A stretch of 35,957 nucleotides of DNA from Draconibacterium orientale (GCA_020718205.1 DYSN01000027.1:1-35957); one strand, 5' to 3'. Shown: positions 9,069 through 19,563, counted from the stretch's first letter. Numbers and translations are program-made. The notes: generated from the letters alone by a model not told the origin.

Positions 9069-10159
9069 CTATTCCGCAAAAAAGGAAGTGCCGGAAAGTT
9101 CCTTTCCATCGAAGTCGAAAAGTGCCGGATTCTCCCGGTTTGATCCTTGCTGCGATTCTGGTCCGTCTCAGGCTACCCAGTCGGGAGCCCAGTAGCAATA
9201 GCCAAAACTTCCCGAGTGAAGGCACATTTCGCGCACTTTCATCAAAAAATCGTGTTGTCCGGTTTCTGTTGCCGGATAGGCAGGTAATATGAGCTGGTCA
9301 TTGTTGCCAATCACATTATCGGTCCAGTCGTTCCATCCCAGCGAAAAGGGGTAAGCGGTTTCGGCAATAACGATATCTTTGGCAAATTTCGTTTTTAGAG
9401 CAGAAATATTTGTTTGAATTGAGCTTGTATTTTCCCCATGCCACCTGGATAATAGGAAAGTACAATAATGTCATAATCAAACCCTTGAATGGAAGAATAA
9501 AAATAATCGGCGGTGGCTGGACCCGTATAATGAATCATGATTTTCGATTTGGATGAAAATTATCTCACAGCAAAAATCCCCTGATTCAGCAATTCTTTAA
9601 ACTGATTGAATTGGGATGATTTTTTACCCAATGGCCATAGAAACCCATCGTTTATCTAGTTTCCAATTTGAATGATATCTGGTTTAATATTGATGGCAAG
9701 TTTTTAAGTATATTGGAACACGCTGTCTTTAAGCACATTAAAGGGCAATCCGCTCCAGGCAGAGGGAATCGTATGACTTCCGGGGTCGGCCCAGGTATCG
9801 GAATAATGAACGCAAAGCCAAACCTTGAGTTCTTTGGCTTTTACCTGTTCACTGAAAGCTTTCACCTCGGCATAGGATGAGCCAGAAGTGGATGGATTGT
9901 GCCGGATTCTGATTCTCACCGTGTTCATTCCCCGTGCTTTCAGCAAATTCAACAGAGCGGTTTCGGTTCAGTTTTTATCGAAGAACTTGGTTTGCCTGCT
10001 TTCCGGAAATGGTAAAAACGACAGGTCGACACCACGGACAAAGGTCAACGGAGTTTCTACAGGATCCTCGATAACGGGTTCTTTTTCTTCCGTTTTATTG
10101 CAACAGGAAAAGGTGAGGAGCACAGCAGCCATTAAGAATAGAAGGCTTTTGATTTTCAT
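9069..10159 (-). pseudogene. Arabinogalactan endo-beta-1,4-galactanase (GH53) lipoprotein, degraded
   Basis: Lipoprotein signal (MKIKSLLFLMAAVLLTFSCC) then GH53-like sequence readable through stops: VRGVDLSFLP, GMNTVRIRIRHNPS, KVWLCVHYSDTWADPGSH, KPDIIQIGN*INDGFLWPLGK, KIMIHYTGPATADYFYSSIQGFDYDIIVLSYYP, IVIAETAYPFSLGWNDWTDNVIG, APDWVA*DGPESQQGSNRENPALFDFDGKEL. Premature stops at 9968-9970, 9704-9706, 9656-9658, 9560-9562, 9168-9170; 1-nt deletion at about 9445/9446. Confidence 0.9.
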
Positions 10160-10190
10160 TGGTTTAAGATTATTTCGTTTGTATCCGGAG

Positions 10191-10198
10191 CAAAGATA
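10191..10198 (-). promoter_or_regulatory. Predicted -7 element (TATCTTTG) upstream of the GH53 pseudogene
   Basis: caaagata on +, about 32 nt upstream of the pseudogene ATG. Confidence 0.45.
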
Positions 10199-10297
10199 AT
10201 CATCCATAAAATACAAACGGGGGACATAGGGTTTAAATGGACGAGTTTTTAAGCTTTTCGGAGAATTTTTTATTGGTTGAAGGTCTCGCCATCCGGA

Positions 10298-10741
10298 TTA
10301 TTCGCGAATCATTATCCATTCTTCGCCCTCATCGCTTCTCAGATGGTGAACTAGTTTAAAATCGGTTTTCTCATAGAAACTATGGAGTGAAAACTCTTCA
10401 ATGCTCAACCAGAATTTTTGCTGCGGCTTGAGTTTTATCAGATTTTCGAGCCAAAAAAGACCCAGCCCTTTTCCCCGGTGGCTTTCGTTTACCCATATGT
10501 ATCCCAGATAGTTATATCCTTTTTCGAAATAGCTTTGTGCAAGCTGAAAATGAGTTAGCATTTCGGGCGAAGGTTTGGTAAATTCCAGCCCGCCGCCAAT
10601 AATCTCATTGTTTTCCATCAGAATATAGAGGAAACTTGAATCGGCATAGTCAACCCAATAAGGAACTATAGCTTCCTGCCAATCGGCGGGTAAAAGCCCA
10701 AAAAACGACTCAATATTGTGATTTCCCTGAATGAAGTCCAT
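10298..10741 (-). CDS. GNAT-family N-acetyltransferase
   Basis: YLGYIWVNESHRGKGLGLFWLENLIKL resembles the acetyl-CoA-binding motif (R-G-x-G-x-G/A), then SLHSFYEKTDFKLVHHL. Confidence 0.8.
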   Translation of the reverse strand: MDFIQGNHNIESFFGLLPADWQEAIVPYWVDYADSSFLYILMENNEIIGGGLEFTKPSPEMLTHFQLAQSYFEKGYNYLGYIWVNESHRGKGLGLFWLENLIKLKPQQKFWLSIEEFSLHSFYEKTDFKLVHHLRSDEGEEWIMIRE

Positions 10742-10754
10742 GGTTCAAAAATAG

Positions 10755-12047
10755 TTATAAATAGCCCCAGGCCCAAAGTTTATCGGAATCTTCTGTCCAA
10801 CGGTCGCCAATATCGGTTCTATAATAAACATTGTTAATCAATATATTACCAATACGATTATACATTTGTCGCTGAGCTTCCTTCATGGTGAGGCCCGTTC
10901 CGCTGATGAGCAAAGCAATTCCAAAGTCGGCTGTAATGAGCCATTCCCCATTAATTTTCTTTAAATGTTGCGGGTGCACACCCTCTTTCATGGGTTTTTT
11001 AATCACCACCACCGCATCTTTCGAAAACATTTCGAAGGTTTTTTTGTCGTCGTAAGGAAAAGGTGGCACTACCATATAAGCACCCACTTGAAACCCTCTT
11101 TTAACCTGAATGGTAAATTGTTTGCCTGTGGCTATTTTAAAAAGCATTTCGCCAAAGGGTTCTGTAATTCCTGCCCTTTGAATAAAAACCTGGGGATAGC
11201 CAAAACGCGAAGTAAACTCCAAAGGATAAATACCATTTCCATTCACTATGCAGTTAATGTCCAGATGGCCGGTAAAGTGGTGAAGTTTGAATATAGTTTC
11301 AAATTTCTTTAAGGTTGCATCGAACAGGGGGCTTTGGTCGGTCCAAAACATCGAGGAACCCATTTCTCCGGTGGAAACGCCCAATTCCTTGGGGAATAGT
11401 TTTTTATGCTCGAAAGTAATGTTGTAGGGTTTAAGAAACTGTTCGCCATTAAAAAAGCCTGAAACAGAAACTTCGACACCCGTTACACGTCGTTGCAACT
11501 GAAAAACTTCTAAGGTTTTTCCCCAGGTTTTTTCGTAGGCTTTCAACACCCGGATTATGTCGCTTCCATCTTCTTCCTTGCCCACAAAGAGCAGCTGTTT
11601 ATAATCCTGCATTTCGCCGGAAGGCTTCAGAACATAGGCATTTGGGTTTTTCTGAACATAGGAAATAGCATCGCTGTAGGAGTGAAATTCCATGTAGGAA
11701 AGGATTTTTATCTTATGATTTTTCAATTCCTTTTGACCAAAGCTACGGTCAACCTCCAATAAATCGGTATATTCAGTACCGCCAATGACCGGTTTTCCGG
11801 ATTTTCTGAGTTCAGAAGCTTCTTTTCCCCAGCCGGTATAGTCGAAGACAACAATATCGGCCCAGTTTAGGTGCTTTTTCCAGTCGCGGGCTTTTGGAAC
11901 AAACCCTACGCCAATCTCGCGATAGGAAGGAGTTTCCGTATACATCTTCACATCGTTACCTTCGTTAAGTACAGCAAAGGCGATATCAAGAATTTCACCC
12001 CATTTGGAGACAAAAAGAAATTTCAGTTTTGAGTTAGTTTTTTCCAT
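10755..12047 (-). CDS. PurD (GARS)-like ATP-grasp protein of uncertain substrate
   Basis: 430 aa; GVEVSVSGFFNGEQF, GEMGSSMFW, FTGHLDINCIVNGNGIYPLEFTSRFGYPQ resemble the GARS ATP-grasp region. The N-terminus lacks the canonical PurD GGREHA motif. Confidence 0.7.
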   Translation of the reverse strand: MEKTNSKLKFLFVSKWGEILDIAFAVLNEGNDVKMYTETPSYREIGVGFVPKARDWKKHLNWADIVVFDYTGWGKEASELRKSGKPVIGGTEYTDLLEVDRSFGQKELKNHKIKILSYMEFHSYSDAISYVQKNPNAYVLKPSGEMQDYKQLLFVGKEEDGSDIIRVLKAYEKTWGKTLEVFQLQRRVTGVEVSVSGFFNGEQFLKPYNITFEHKKLFPKELGVSTGEMGSSMFWTDQSPLFDATLKKFETIFKLHHFTGHLDINCIVNGNGIYPLEFTSRFGYPQVFIQRAGITEPFGEMLFKIATGKQFTIQVKRGFQVGAYMVVPPFPYDDKKTFEMFSKDAVVVIKKPMKEGVHPQHLKKINGEWLITADFGIALLISGTGLTMKEAQRQMYNRIGNILINNVYYRTDIGDRWTEDSDKLWAWGYL

Positions 12048-12244
12048 TCTGATGCGTTAGAAAGCGGGCAAATGTATAAGAATTTTCGGTGGAGATTTAT
12101 GCCGGTGAAAAATAATTTGTGATGTTACTACCATAGGTTATTATCCATCATATCAATAGAATACATTTTTATTAGCAAGTTCTTAATGATAAGAAAATCT
12201 GATTTTTCAGTCTTATATGGCATTGTGAAATAATACGGAATAAA

Positions 12245-12276
12245 AAAACCGCTCTGTCTGTAGACAAAGCGGTTTT
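12245..12276 (-). terminator. Rho-independent terminator of the atp operon
   Basis: aaaaccgct (12245-12253) ... agcggtttt (12268-12276), with inner gtctgtagac hairpin; T-run on the - strand after the stem. Confidence 0.75.
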
Positions 12277-12310
12277 AAGAGAATTAGAAACCAATAGTGG
12301 TTAGAAAATT

Positions 12311-13189
12311 CTATGCATTTTTCAGTGCTTCGGCTCCCCCGACAATTTCGAGGATTTCGCCTGTGATGGCAGCCTGACGAGCTTTATTGTACTTGAGTTT
12401 TAAATTGCGAAGCATTTCCTGAGCATTGTCGGTGGCTTGCTGCATGGCTGTCATACGAGCTCCGTGTTCCGATGCAAACGAATCGAGCAAAGTTTTATAA
12501 AACTGAACCCGTAAAATAGAAGGAATTAAACTACTTAGAATTTCTTCTTTCGAAGGTTCGAATAAATAGCTTGTTTTTGCTCCGGTTTTAGCCTGATCTG
12601 GTTTTTGAGAAATGGGCAATAATTGTTCGGCAACCGTGTACTGGGTAGCAGCATTTTTAAATTGGTTGTAAACGATAATTACTTTGTCGTACTGCTTTTT
12701 ACTGAATTTCTCCAATATTTCTTCCGCCAAAGGCTGAATCACTTCAAAGGAGAGATGATCGAAAAACCGATCGTACGAGCCAATATGATTGAACCCTTTT
12801 TTGGAGAAAAACTCCGATGCTTTTTTGCCGATGGTGATAATTTCCACGTTTTCTTTTGGGAGATTTTTGAATTCGTCTTCCACTAAGAGACGGGTTTTTT
12901 TAATCACATTGGCATTGAAAGCGCCGCAAAGACCACGATTCGATGTTATTGAAACCAGAAGAACTCTGTTCACCGGGCGTTCAATTCCAAAAGTATTTTC
13001 CTCTGACTGGTCATTGGAAGACACATTCTGTAAAATCTCGTTCAGCTTTTTAGCGTAAGGTCGCATATTGACAATAGCCATTTGCGCCCTGCGTAACTTA
13101 CTGGCAGCCACCATTTTCATGGCGCTTGTGATCTGTTGTGTCGATTTTACAGATGAAATTCTCGTTCTGACCTCTTTTAAGCTAGGCAT
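12311..13189 (-). CDS. atpG: ATP synthase F1 subunit gamma
   Basis: PSLKEVRTRISSVKSTQQITSAMKMVAASKLRRAQ; SNRGLCGAFNANV; ITGEILEIVGGAEAL. Confidence 0.97.
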   Translation of the reverse strand: MPSLKEVRTRISSVKSTQQITSAMKMVAASKLRRAQMAIVNMRPYAKKLNEILQNVSSNDQSEENTFGIERPVNRVLLVSITSNRGLCGAFNANVIKKTRLLVEDEFKNLPKENVEIITIGKKASEFFSKKGFNHIGSYDRFFDHLSFEVIQPLAEEILEKFSKKQYDKVIIVYNQFKNAATQYTVAEQLLPISQKPDQAKTGAKTSYLFEPSKEEILSSLIPSILRVQFYKTLLDSFASEHGARMTAMQQATDNAQEMLRNLKLKYNKARQAAITGEILEIVGGAEALKNA

Positions 13190-13211
13190 GCTAATGATTT
13201 ATAATTAGTAT

Positions 13212-14792
13212 TTATTTAAATCTCTCTGATATGGTTGCGGCTGCTTTGGTGAGCACGTCCACAATCTCATCGGTATATTTTCCCTGGCTGATGGCTTTCA
13301 GTGTATCGGGATGGTTGGTTTCCAGATGGTGTAAATAGTCATTTTGGAAATCATGAATGCGGTTTACAGGAACATCCTTGAGCAAACCGGTGGTACCACA
13401 GAAAATAATGGCCACTTGTTTCTCAACCGACATGGGTGAGAAAAGGTTTTGTTTCAGCACTTCCACATTGCGTTTTCCTTTTCCTAAAACTGATAGAGTT
13501 GCGGGGTCGAGGTCGGAACCAAATTTGGAAAATGCTTCCAATTCGCGGTATTGAGCCTGGTCGAGTTTTAAAGTACCGGCAACCTTTTTCATGGGTTTAA
13601 TTTGAGCATTTCCCCCAACCCTCGATACCGAAATACCCACGTTGATAGCAGGACGGATACCCGAGTTGAACAAGTCCGACTCCAGGAAAATCTGACCATC
13701 GGTAATGGAAATAACGTTGGTTGGAATATAGGCTGAAACGTCGCCAGCTTGTGTTTCGATGATAGGAAGTGCGGTTAACGAACCGCCGCCTTTCACTTTT
13801 CCCACCAAACTGGGTGGTAAGTCATTCATTTGTTGAGCAATCTTGTCGCTGTTGATAATTTTGGCTGCGCGCTCGAGCAATCTGGAGTGCAGATAGAACA
13901 CGTCGCCGGGATAAGCTTCACGTCCTGGAGGTCTGCGGAGCAACAAGGAAACTTCGCGGTAAGCTACGGCTTGTTTCGACAAGTCATCGTAAACCACCAA
14001 TGCCGGGCGACCGGTATCACGGAAATATTCGCCAATGGCAGCACCTGCAAAAGGAGCGTAATACTGCATGGCAGCAGGATCGGAGGCTGTCGCCGATACA
14101 ATAACAGTATAGTCTAAAGCACCTTTTTCCTTTAAAATCTGCATGGTATTGGCCACTGTGGAGCCTTTTTGGCCCGATGCCACATAAATACAATATACAG
14201 GCTGGCCTTTGTCGAAAAATTCTTTTTGATTGATGATGGTATCAATAGCAATGGTCGATTTTCCCGTTTGACGGTCGCCAATGATTAATTCCCGCTGACC
14301 TCTTCCAATAGGAATCATGGCATCGATGGCTTTGATTCCGGTTTGAAGTGGTTCGTTTACAGGTTGACGGAAAATTACTCCGGGGGCTTTACGCTCGAGG
14401 GGCATTTCGAAAGTTTCGCCTGTAATGGGTCCGGCACCGTCGATGGGTTCGCCGAGGGTGTTGATAACCCGTCCGAGCATACCTTCACCCACATTAATAG
14501 AGCTAATGCGTTTGGTACGTTTCACGGTGTCGCCTTCGGTAATGTTTTCGGCATCGCCCAATAGAACCACACCCACGTTATCTTCTTCAAGATTGAGCAC
14601 GATTCCCTTTAAGCCACCTTTTTCAAACTCGACCAATTCTCCGGCCTGAGCGTTGGTTAATCCATAAACGCGTGCAATACCATCGCCCACCTGGAGTACA
14701 GTACCCACTTCCTCTAATTGAGCTTCATCTTTAAAACCTGCCAATTCTTGTCTTAAAATTGCTGATACTTCAGCGGGTTTGATTTGAGCCAT
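13212..14792 (-). CDS. atpA: ATP synthase F1 subunit alpha
   Basis: [19 protein letters not shown]-loop; [51 protein letters not shown]. Confidence 0.98.
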   Translation of the reverse strand: MAQIKPAEVSAILRQELAGFKDEAQLEEVGTVLQVGDGIARVYGLTNAQAGELVEFEKGGLKGIVLNLEEDNVGVVLLGDAENITEGDTVKRTKRISSINVGEGMLGRVINTLGEPIDGAGPITGETFEMPLERKAPGVIFRQPVNEPLQTGIKAIDAMIPIGRGQRELIIGDRQTGKSTIAIDTIINQKEFFDKGQPVYCIYVASGQKGSTVANTMQILKEKGALDYTVIVSATASDPAAMQYYAPFAGAAIGEYFRDTGRPALVVYDDLSKQAVAYREVSLLLRRPPGREAYPGDVFYLHSRLLERAAKIINSDKIAQQMNDLPPSLVGKVKGGGSLTALPIIETQAGDVSAYIPTNVISITDGQIFLESDLFNSGIRPAINVGISVSRVGGNAQIKPMKKVAGTLKLDQAQYRELEAFSKFGSDLDPATLSVLGKGKRNVEVLKQNLFSPMSVEKQVAIIFCGTTGLLKDVPVNRIHDFQNDYLHHLETNHPDTLKAISQGKYTDEIVDVLTKAAATISERFK

Positions 14793-14817
14793 ATCTATAA
14801 TTTTTTTCTTATTTTAT

Positions 14818-15375
14818 TTATATTTTAGTGACATACAGATTGTTGGAGAAGTCTTCCCTGAGCTTCCTGATTAAGGTGCGGGTGCTGGCATCGTATTGAT
14901 AATCGCCAACTTTAACAATAAATCCGCCCAATAGATTGGCATTAATGCCTTCGTGGAGGATGATAGTTTTTCCGGTAATTTTTCCAAGCAGTTTCATCAG
15001 CGATTCGCGAACTTCGGCTTCGATGTCGGAGGCTGTTGTAATCCAGGCATCTATAAGACCTTTATAGTCCTTATAAATGGCGGTAAATTCTTTGGCAAAA
15101 TGAATTAAATATTCCTCGCGGCTTTTTTTGGCAACCAAAATCATAAACCGCAGACTTATGGGGTCGGTTAGTTTTCCAAAGAGTGCTTTCATCACCTTTT
15201 CTTTTTTGTCAAGACCGATGATGGGGCTTTTCAGCATATTGGCCAATTCACGATTTTCGTCGATGGTTTGGGCAATAAGAGTCATGTCGGCTCCCACCTG
15301 ATCCAGTTTTTTCTGTTCCAATGCCAGTTCAAAAAGTGCCTTGGCGTATCTGTTGGCAAGTCGTGCGTGATTCAT
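14818..15375 (-). CDS. atpH: ATP synthase F1 subunit delta
   Basis: ANRYAKALFELALEQKKLDQV N-terminus and GGFIVKVGDYQYDASTRTLIRKLRE C-terminus; position in operon. Confidence 0.95.
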   Translation of the reverse strand: MNHARLANRYAKALFELALEQKKLDQVGADMTLIAQTIDENRELANMLKSPIIGLDKKEKVMKALFGKLTDPISLRFMILVAKKSREEYLIHFAKEFTAIYKDYKGLIDAWITTASDIEAEVRESLMKLLGKITGKTIILHEGINANLLGGFIVKVGDYQYDASTRTLIRKLREDFSNNLYVTKI

Positions 15376-15381
15376 TAGCTA

Positions 15382-15882
15382 TTAATTTAATTGCTGGTCG
15401 GCTTCTTTAATTAAGGTATCCATCAGGGCTTTATCCTTGTTTTTTGCCGAAAGCTCTGCTTTAATCAATTTCTCGGCTATGCTGATGGACAAATCGGCAA
15501 CTTCGCTTTTAATCTGGGCGATAGCAGCTAATTTTTCCTGCTCAATTTTCTTTTTAGCATCTTCAACAATGCGTTGACCTTCAGCTTTGGCTTGATCGCG
15601 CGATTGAGCCAATATGTCTTCCTTCAATTGTTTTGCTTCTTTAATGATTAAATCGCGTTGTTCTTTGGCTTCTTTAATCAAAGATTCGTTGTTGGCTTGA
15701 AGGGCTTTCATTTCCTCGCGGGCGTTTTTAGCTTCTTCGAGCGATTGAGCTATTTCCTGCTCGCGTTCTTTTAACCCTCCTAAAATGGCTGGCCAGATAA
15801 ATTTAAAGGTAATGAATAGCAATATGCTGAACGACAGCAACATCCAAAATATCAAACCTAAACCGGGACTAACTAATTCCAT
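15382..15882 (-). CDS. atpF: ATP synthase F0 subunit b
   Basis: Single N-terminal TM (LGLIFWMLLSFSILLFITFKFIWPAIL) and long charged coiled coil; position in operon. Confidence 0.95.
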   Translation of the reverse strand: MELVSPGLGLIFWMLLSFSILLFITFKFIWPAILGGLKEREQEIAQSLEEAKNAREEMKALQANNESLIKEAKEQRDLIIKEAKQLKEDILAQSRDQAKAEGQRIVEDAKKKIEQEKLAAIAQIKSEVADLSISIAEKLIKAELSAKNKDKALMDTLIKEADQQLN

Positions 15883-15958
15883 ATATCAAAATATTATTTG
15901 TTAACAATAAATATCAAGTATCCTGACCCACCGTCAGAATACTTGAATTCAGGGTTTT

Positions 15959-16228
<270 letters not shown>

Positions 16229-16252
16229 TTATTTAATTAATAAAAATGATTT

Positions 16253-17479
16253 CTAATGATGTTCTTCGGCATGATGATGTTCTTCTACGGCCGAGCCAAA
16301 ATACAAAGCCGAAAGCAGTGTGAACACATAAGCTTGAATAAACGCTACCAAAAACTCCAGCAGCGACATAAATAACGAGAAGGCCACAGAAACAATACTT
16401 ACGCCGTAACCTGCCACGGGTGACATAGCTCCAAAAATGAAGATAAGACTCATGAACCCAAGCACTATAATGTGTCCGGCAGTAATATTGGCAAAGAGAC
16501 GGACCATGAGAACAAATGGCTTTGTAAACACTCCCATGACTTCGACAATGGGCATCAAAGGCACTGGAAACTTAAGCCACCAAGGCACTCCGGGGGTATT
16601 GAAAATGTGAACCCAGTAGTTTTTATTGGCACTCAAAGTAGTGATTACAAAAGTGAAGATGGCCAAAATACCTGTAACAGCAATATTGCCGGTTAAATTG
16701 GCTCCCCCGGGAATTATTGGGATGAGACCAAGCAAGTTGTTGAAGAAGATAAAGAAGAAAATGGTGAGTAAAAAAGGCACATATTTCTCATATTTTTTCT
16801 CGCCAATGGATGATTTGGCAATATCGTCGCGGATAAATATAATGAGTGGTTCAAATACACTTTGCATGCCTTTGGGAGACATTCCCTTTCTGGTGCGGTA
16901 GCTCTTAGCCACGCTTGCAAAAACCCAAATCATCAGTATGATGCTGAACCACAGGGCTATCACATTTTTAGTGATGCTAAAATCCAGCGGAAGTCCCGAT
17001 TCGGCAACTTCTTTTATTTCATGATTGGAAAGATAATGATAGGCATCTACATAGGCTATTTTGCCTTTGTGCGACCCATCTTCCATAATGGCGAGAGCAA
17101 AATCCACATCGGCGGTATGACCAACATCTTCTTTATGAATCATTTTACCGCTTTCATCGAAAAAGATAGGTGCTTTGTGATGTGTTTCGTGGTCGGTAAA
17201 TGCCGACGACATGAAAGTGAGGACTTTCCCCTCATGAAAAATTATTACCGGAAGTGGTACCGAAACATGTGAATGACCCCAGGTGAGGATATGCCATTCA
17301 TATGAATCTACCACGTGTTCAATAATCATCTTACCGGCATCGAACAATTCTTTGCTTTCTGTTGAACTGTGTTGGTCTTGTTCTTCGTGATGGTTATGGC
17401 CTTGTGCCATACCGGAATTCACGATGAATCCGCTAAGAACCGTGGCTAATAAAAAGAGTTTAATATGCTTCAAAATCAT
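16253..17479 (-). CDS. atpB: ATP synthase F0 subunit a with signal peptide and His-rich N-terminal extension
   Basis: FGLIPIIPGGANLTGNIAVTGILAIFTF; KPFVLMVRLFANITAGHIIVLGFMSLIF; QAYVFTLLSALYFGSAVEEHHHAEEHH. Confidence 0.95.
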   Translation of the reverse strand: MILKHIKLFLLATVLSGFIVNSGMAQGHNHHEEQDQHSSTESKELFDAGKMIIEHVVDSYEWHILTWGHSHVSVPLPVIIFHEGKVLTFMSSAFTDHETHHKAPIFFDESGKMIHKEDVGHTADVDFALAIMEDGSHKGKIAYVDAYHYLSNHEIKEVAESGLPLDFSITKNVIALWFSIILMIWVFASVAKSYRTRKGMSPKGMQSVFEPLIIFIRDDIAKSSIGEKKYEKYVPFLLTIFFFIFFNNLLGLIPIIPGGANLTGNIAVTGILAIFTFVITTLSANKNYWVHIFNTPGVPWWLKFPVPLMPIVEVMGVFTKPFVLMVRLFANITAGHIIVLGFMSLIFIFGAMSPVAGYGVSIVSVAFSLFMSLLEFLVAFIQAYVFTLLSALYFGSAVEEHHHAEEHH

Positions 17480-17691
17480 TAATTTAGATAAAAAAATACT
17501 CTATTTTGTTCAGGGTTATTTTTAACTTGTGCAATCTTACAAAAAAATCCGGCAAATTTTTGCAAAAAATTGGGATTTTGGTAAACTTTGTCCGAAATAA
17601 GCTACAAACCCTGTAAATTCTCAGTTTTTATGGAAAAATAGCATCGATAGGCGAATTTCTTTGCCTTGACCAAATATAAAGAAAGATTTTC

Positions 17692-17699
17692 TATTTTTG
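17692..17699 (+). promoter_or_regulatory. Predicted -7 element (TATTTTTG) for dnaX
   Basis: TATTTTTG followed by caaccct and ATG at 17707; TTG (in ttgacc) about 23 nt upstream. Confidence 0.5.
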
Positions 17700-17706
17700 C
17701 AACCCT

Positions 17707-19563
17707 ATGGAAAACTTTATTGTTTCGGCCCGAAAATATCGCCCTGCTACCTTCGACACAGTTGTGGGTCAGAAAAGTATTACCAATACCCTGAAAAATG
17801 CCATCAAGACCAATCATTTGGCTCAGGCGTATTTGTTTACGGGTCCCCGGGGAGTGGGAAAAACAACCACCGCGCGAATTTTTGCCAAAACAATCAATTG
17901 CATGAACCTCGATACAGAGAACATTGAGGCCTGTAACCAATGTGAATCGTGTAAATCGTTTGCCACCAATTCATCCTTTAATATTTACGAGCTCGATGCG
18001 GCGTCAAACAATAGCGTGGACGATATTCGGCAGCTGGTTGAACAGGTGAGAATTCCCCCTCAGGTCGGGAAATTTAAAATTTATATCATCGACGAGGTTC
18101 ACATGCTTTCCAACCAGGCTTTCAATGCATTCCTTAAAACCCTGGAAGAACCGCCCTCTTATGTGAAGTTTATATTGGCCACCACCGAAAGGCATAAAAT
18201 CATTCCAACCATATTGTCGCGTTGTCAGGTTTTTAATTTTAACCGGATCATGGTTAAGGATATGGCCGAGCACCTGGGTTATGTAGCCTCTCGCGAAAAC
18301 GTTTTTGCCGACGAAGATTCTCTCCACCTGATTGCCGAGAAGGCCGATGGAGCCCTTAGAGATGCGCTTTCAATGTTCGATCAGCTGGTAAGTCTCACTT
18401 CGGGAAATCTCTTTTACAAACAAGTGGTCGAGAATTTGCATGTGCTCGATTTGGACTATTATTTCCGAATAACCAGCGAAATTTTAAAGGGGAATATTAG
18501 TACCGTGCTGGTTTTATTGAATCAGGTATTGGAAAAAGGATTCGACGGACAGCATTTTATCATTGGCCTGGGCGAACATTTGCGTAACCTCATGATAAGC
18601 CGCGATGCTTCCACCATTGAGCTCATGGATACTTCCTTAAATATTAAGGAAAAGTATAAAAATCAGGCACCTCTTTACGAGGTTGGATTTTTAATCAAAT
18701 GTCTCGATTTGAATAACCAATGCGATATCAACTACAGAACCAGCAATAACAAAAGACTTTTGTTAGAGATTACCCTCATGCAAATGTGTGGATTGGCCAA
18801 TGGGTTGTTGGAAAATGAAGGGGCTGAAAAAAAAAAGATTGAGCTAAAAAAAAATGATGTTCCTTTAGATTTACTGACTGAAAATCAGAGTGTTGATGTC
18901 TCTTTGGAGAGACCGCAAGCTCCAAATCCCCCAAAGACCAATGTATTAGCCAGTCCGGTTGTGGAAAAAATCCTGGATCAAACGCCACTAAAAACTGCGG
19001 AGCCATCTCCCGAAACCATTTCTACTCCACAGCCCCTTGAACCGAAAACGTCCGAAAAGCCCAAAGAAATCAATCCATCCAAATTTGGGAAGCCGAGCTT
19101 AGGGTCCACACGAAATTTAGGCTTCTCGCTGAATTTTGACGATGAAACTGATGTAAAACCCGAAGACGAAACCGCTTATATGGTTGGTAAGGAACACATT
19201 GTAACGCCAATTGACCAGGATTTGCTTCAGGAAATAATCCACGAGTTTATTCAGCAGCTTAACAATCAGCCCAGCCTTCAATCGGCATTGACCGACATGA
19301 AACCCGAGCTTCTCGAAAATTTTGTGATTGAATTTAAACTTTACAACGATGCTCAGCAAGCAGAGTTGATGAAGCATTTGGAGGGGCTGCTAAAGAAATT
19401 GCGTATCCGGCTGAATAATTATCATATTACCCTGAAAACCACTATTTTTGCCAGTAAAGAATTTAAGGCTAATGGAGCGGTGGAGCGGTTTAATTATTTC
19501 GCCGAAAAGAACCCCAATATACTTAAGCTCAAGGAGCAATTAAATTTAGAAATTGATAGTTAA
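17707..19563 (+). CDS. dnaX: DNA polymerase III subunit gamma/tau
   Basis: SARKYRPATFDTVVGQKSITNTLKNAI; GPRGVGKTTTARIFAKTINC; IIDEVHMLSNQAFNAFLKTLEEPP; TILSRCQVFNFNRI. Confidence 0.97.
   Translation: MENFIVSARKYRPATFDTVVGQKSITNTLKNAIKTNHLAQAYLFTGPRGVGKTTTARIFAKTINCMNLDTENIEACNQCESCKSFATNSSFNIYELDAASNNSVDDIRQLVEQVRIPPQVGKFKIYIIDEVHMLSNQAFNAFLKTLEEPPSYVKFILATTERHKIIPTILSRCQVFNFNRIMVKDMAEHLGYVASRENVFADEDSLHLIAEKADGALRDALSMFDQLVSLTSGNLFYKQVVENLHVLDLDYYFRITSEILKGNISTVLVLLNQVLEKGFDGQHFIIGLGEHLRNLMISRDASTIELMDTSLNIKEKYKNQAPLYEVGFLIKCLDLNNQCDINYRTSNNKRLLLEITLMQMCGLANGLLENEGAEKKKIELKKNDVPLDLLTENQSVDVSLERPQAPNPPKTNVLASPVVEKILDQTPLKTAEPSPETISTPQPLEPKTSEKPKEINPSKFGKPSLGSTRNLGFSLNFDDETDVKPEDETAYMVGKEHIVTPIDQDLLQEIIHEFIQQLNNQPSLQSALTDMKPELLENFVIEFKLYNDAQQAELMKHLEGLLKKLRIRLNNYHITLKTTIFASKEFKANGAVERFNYFAEKNPNILKLKEQLNLEIDS

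Noticed and set aside
9069-10159. In-frame TGA/TAG/TAA codons as possible stop-codon recoding in the GH53 gene
   Set aside because: All three stop types occur inside the gene together with a frameshift, and TAG, TAA and TGA serve as normal stops in neighbouring genes (gatD, gatE, the 31120-31689 gene).
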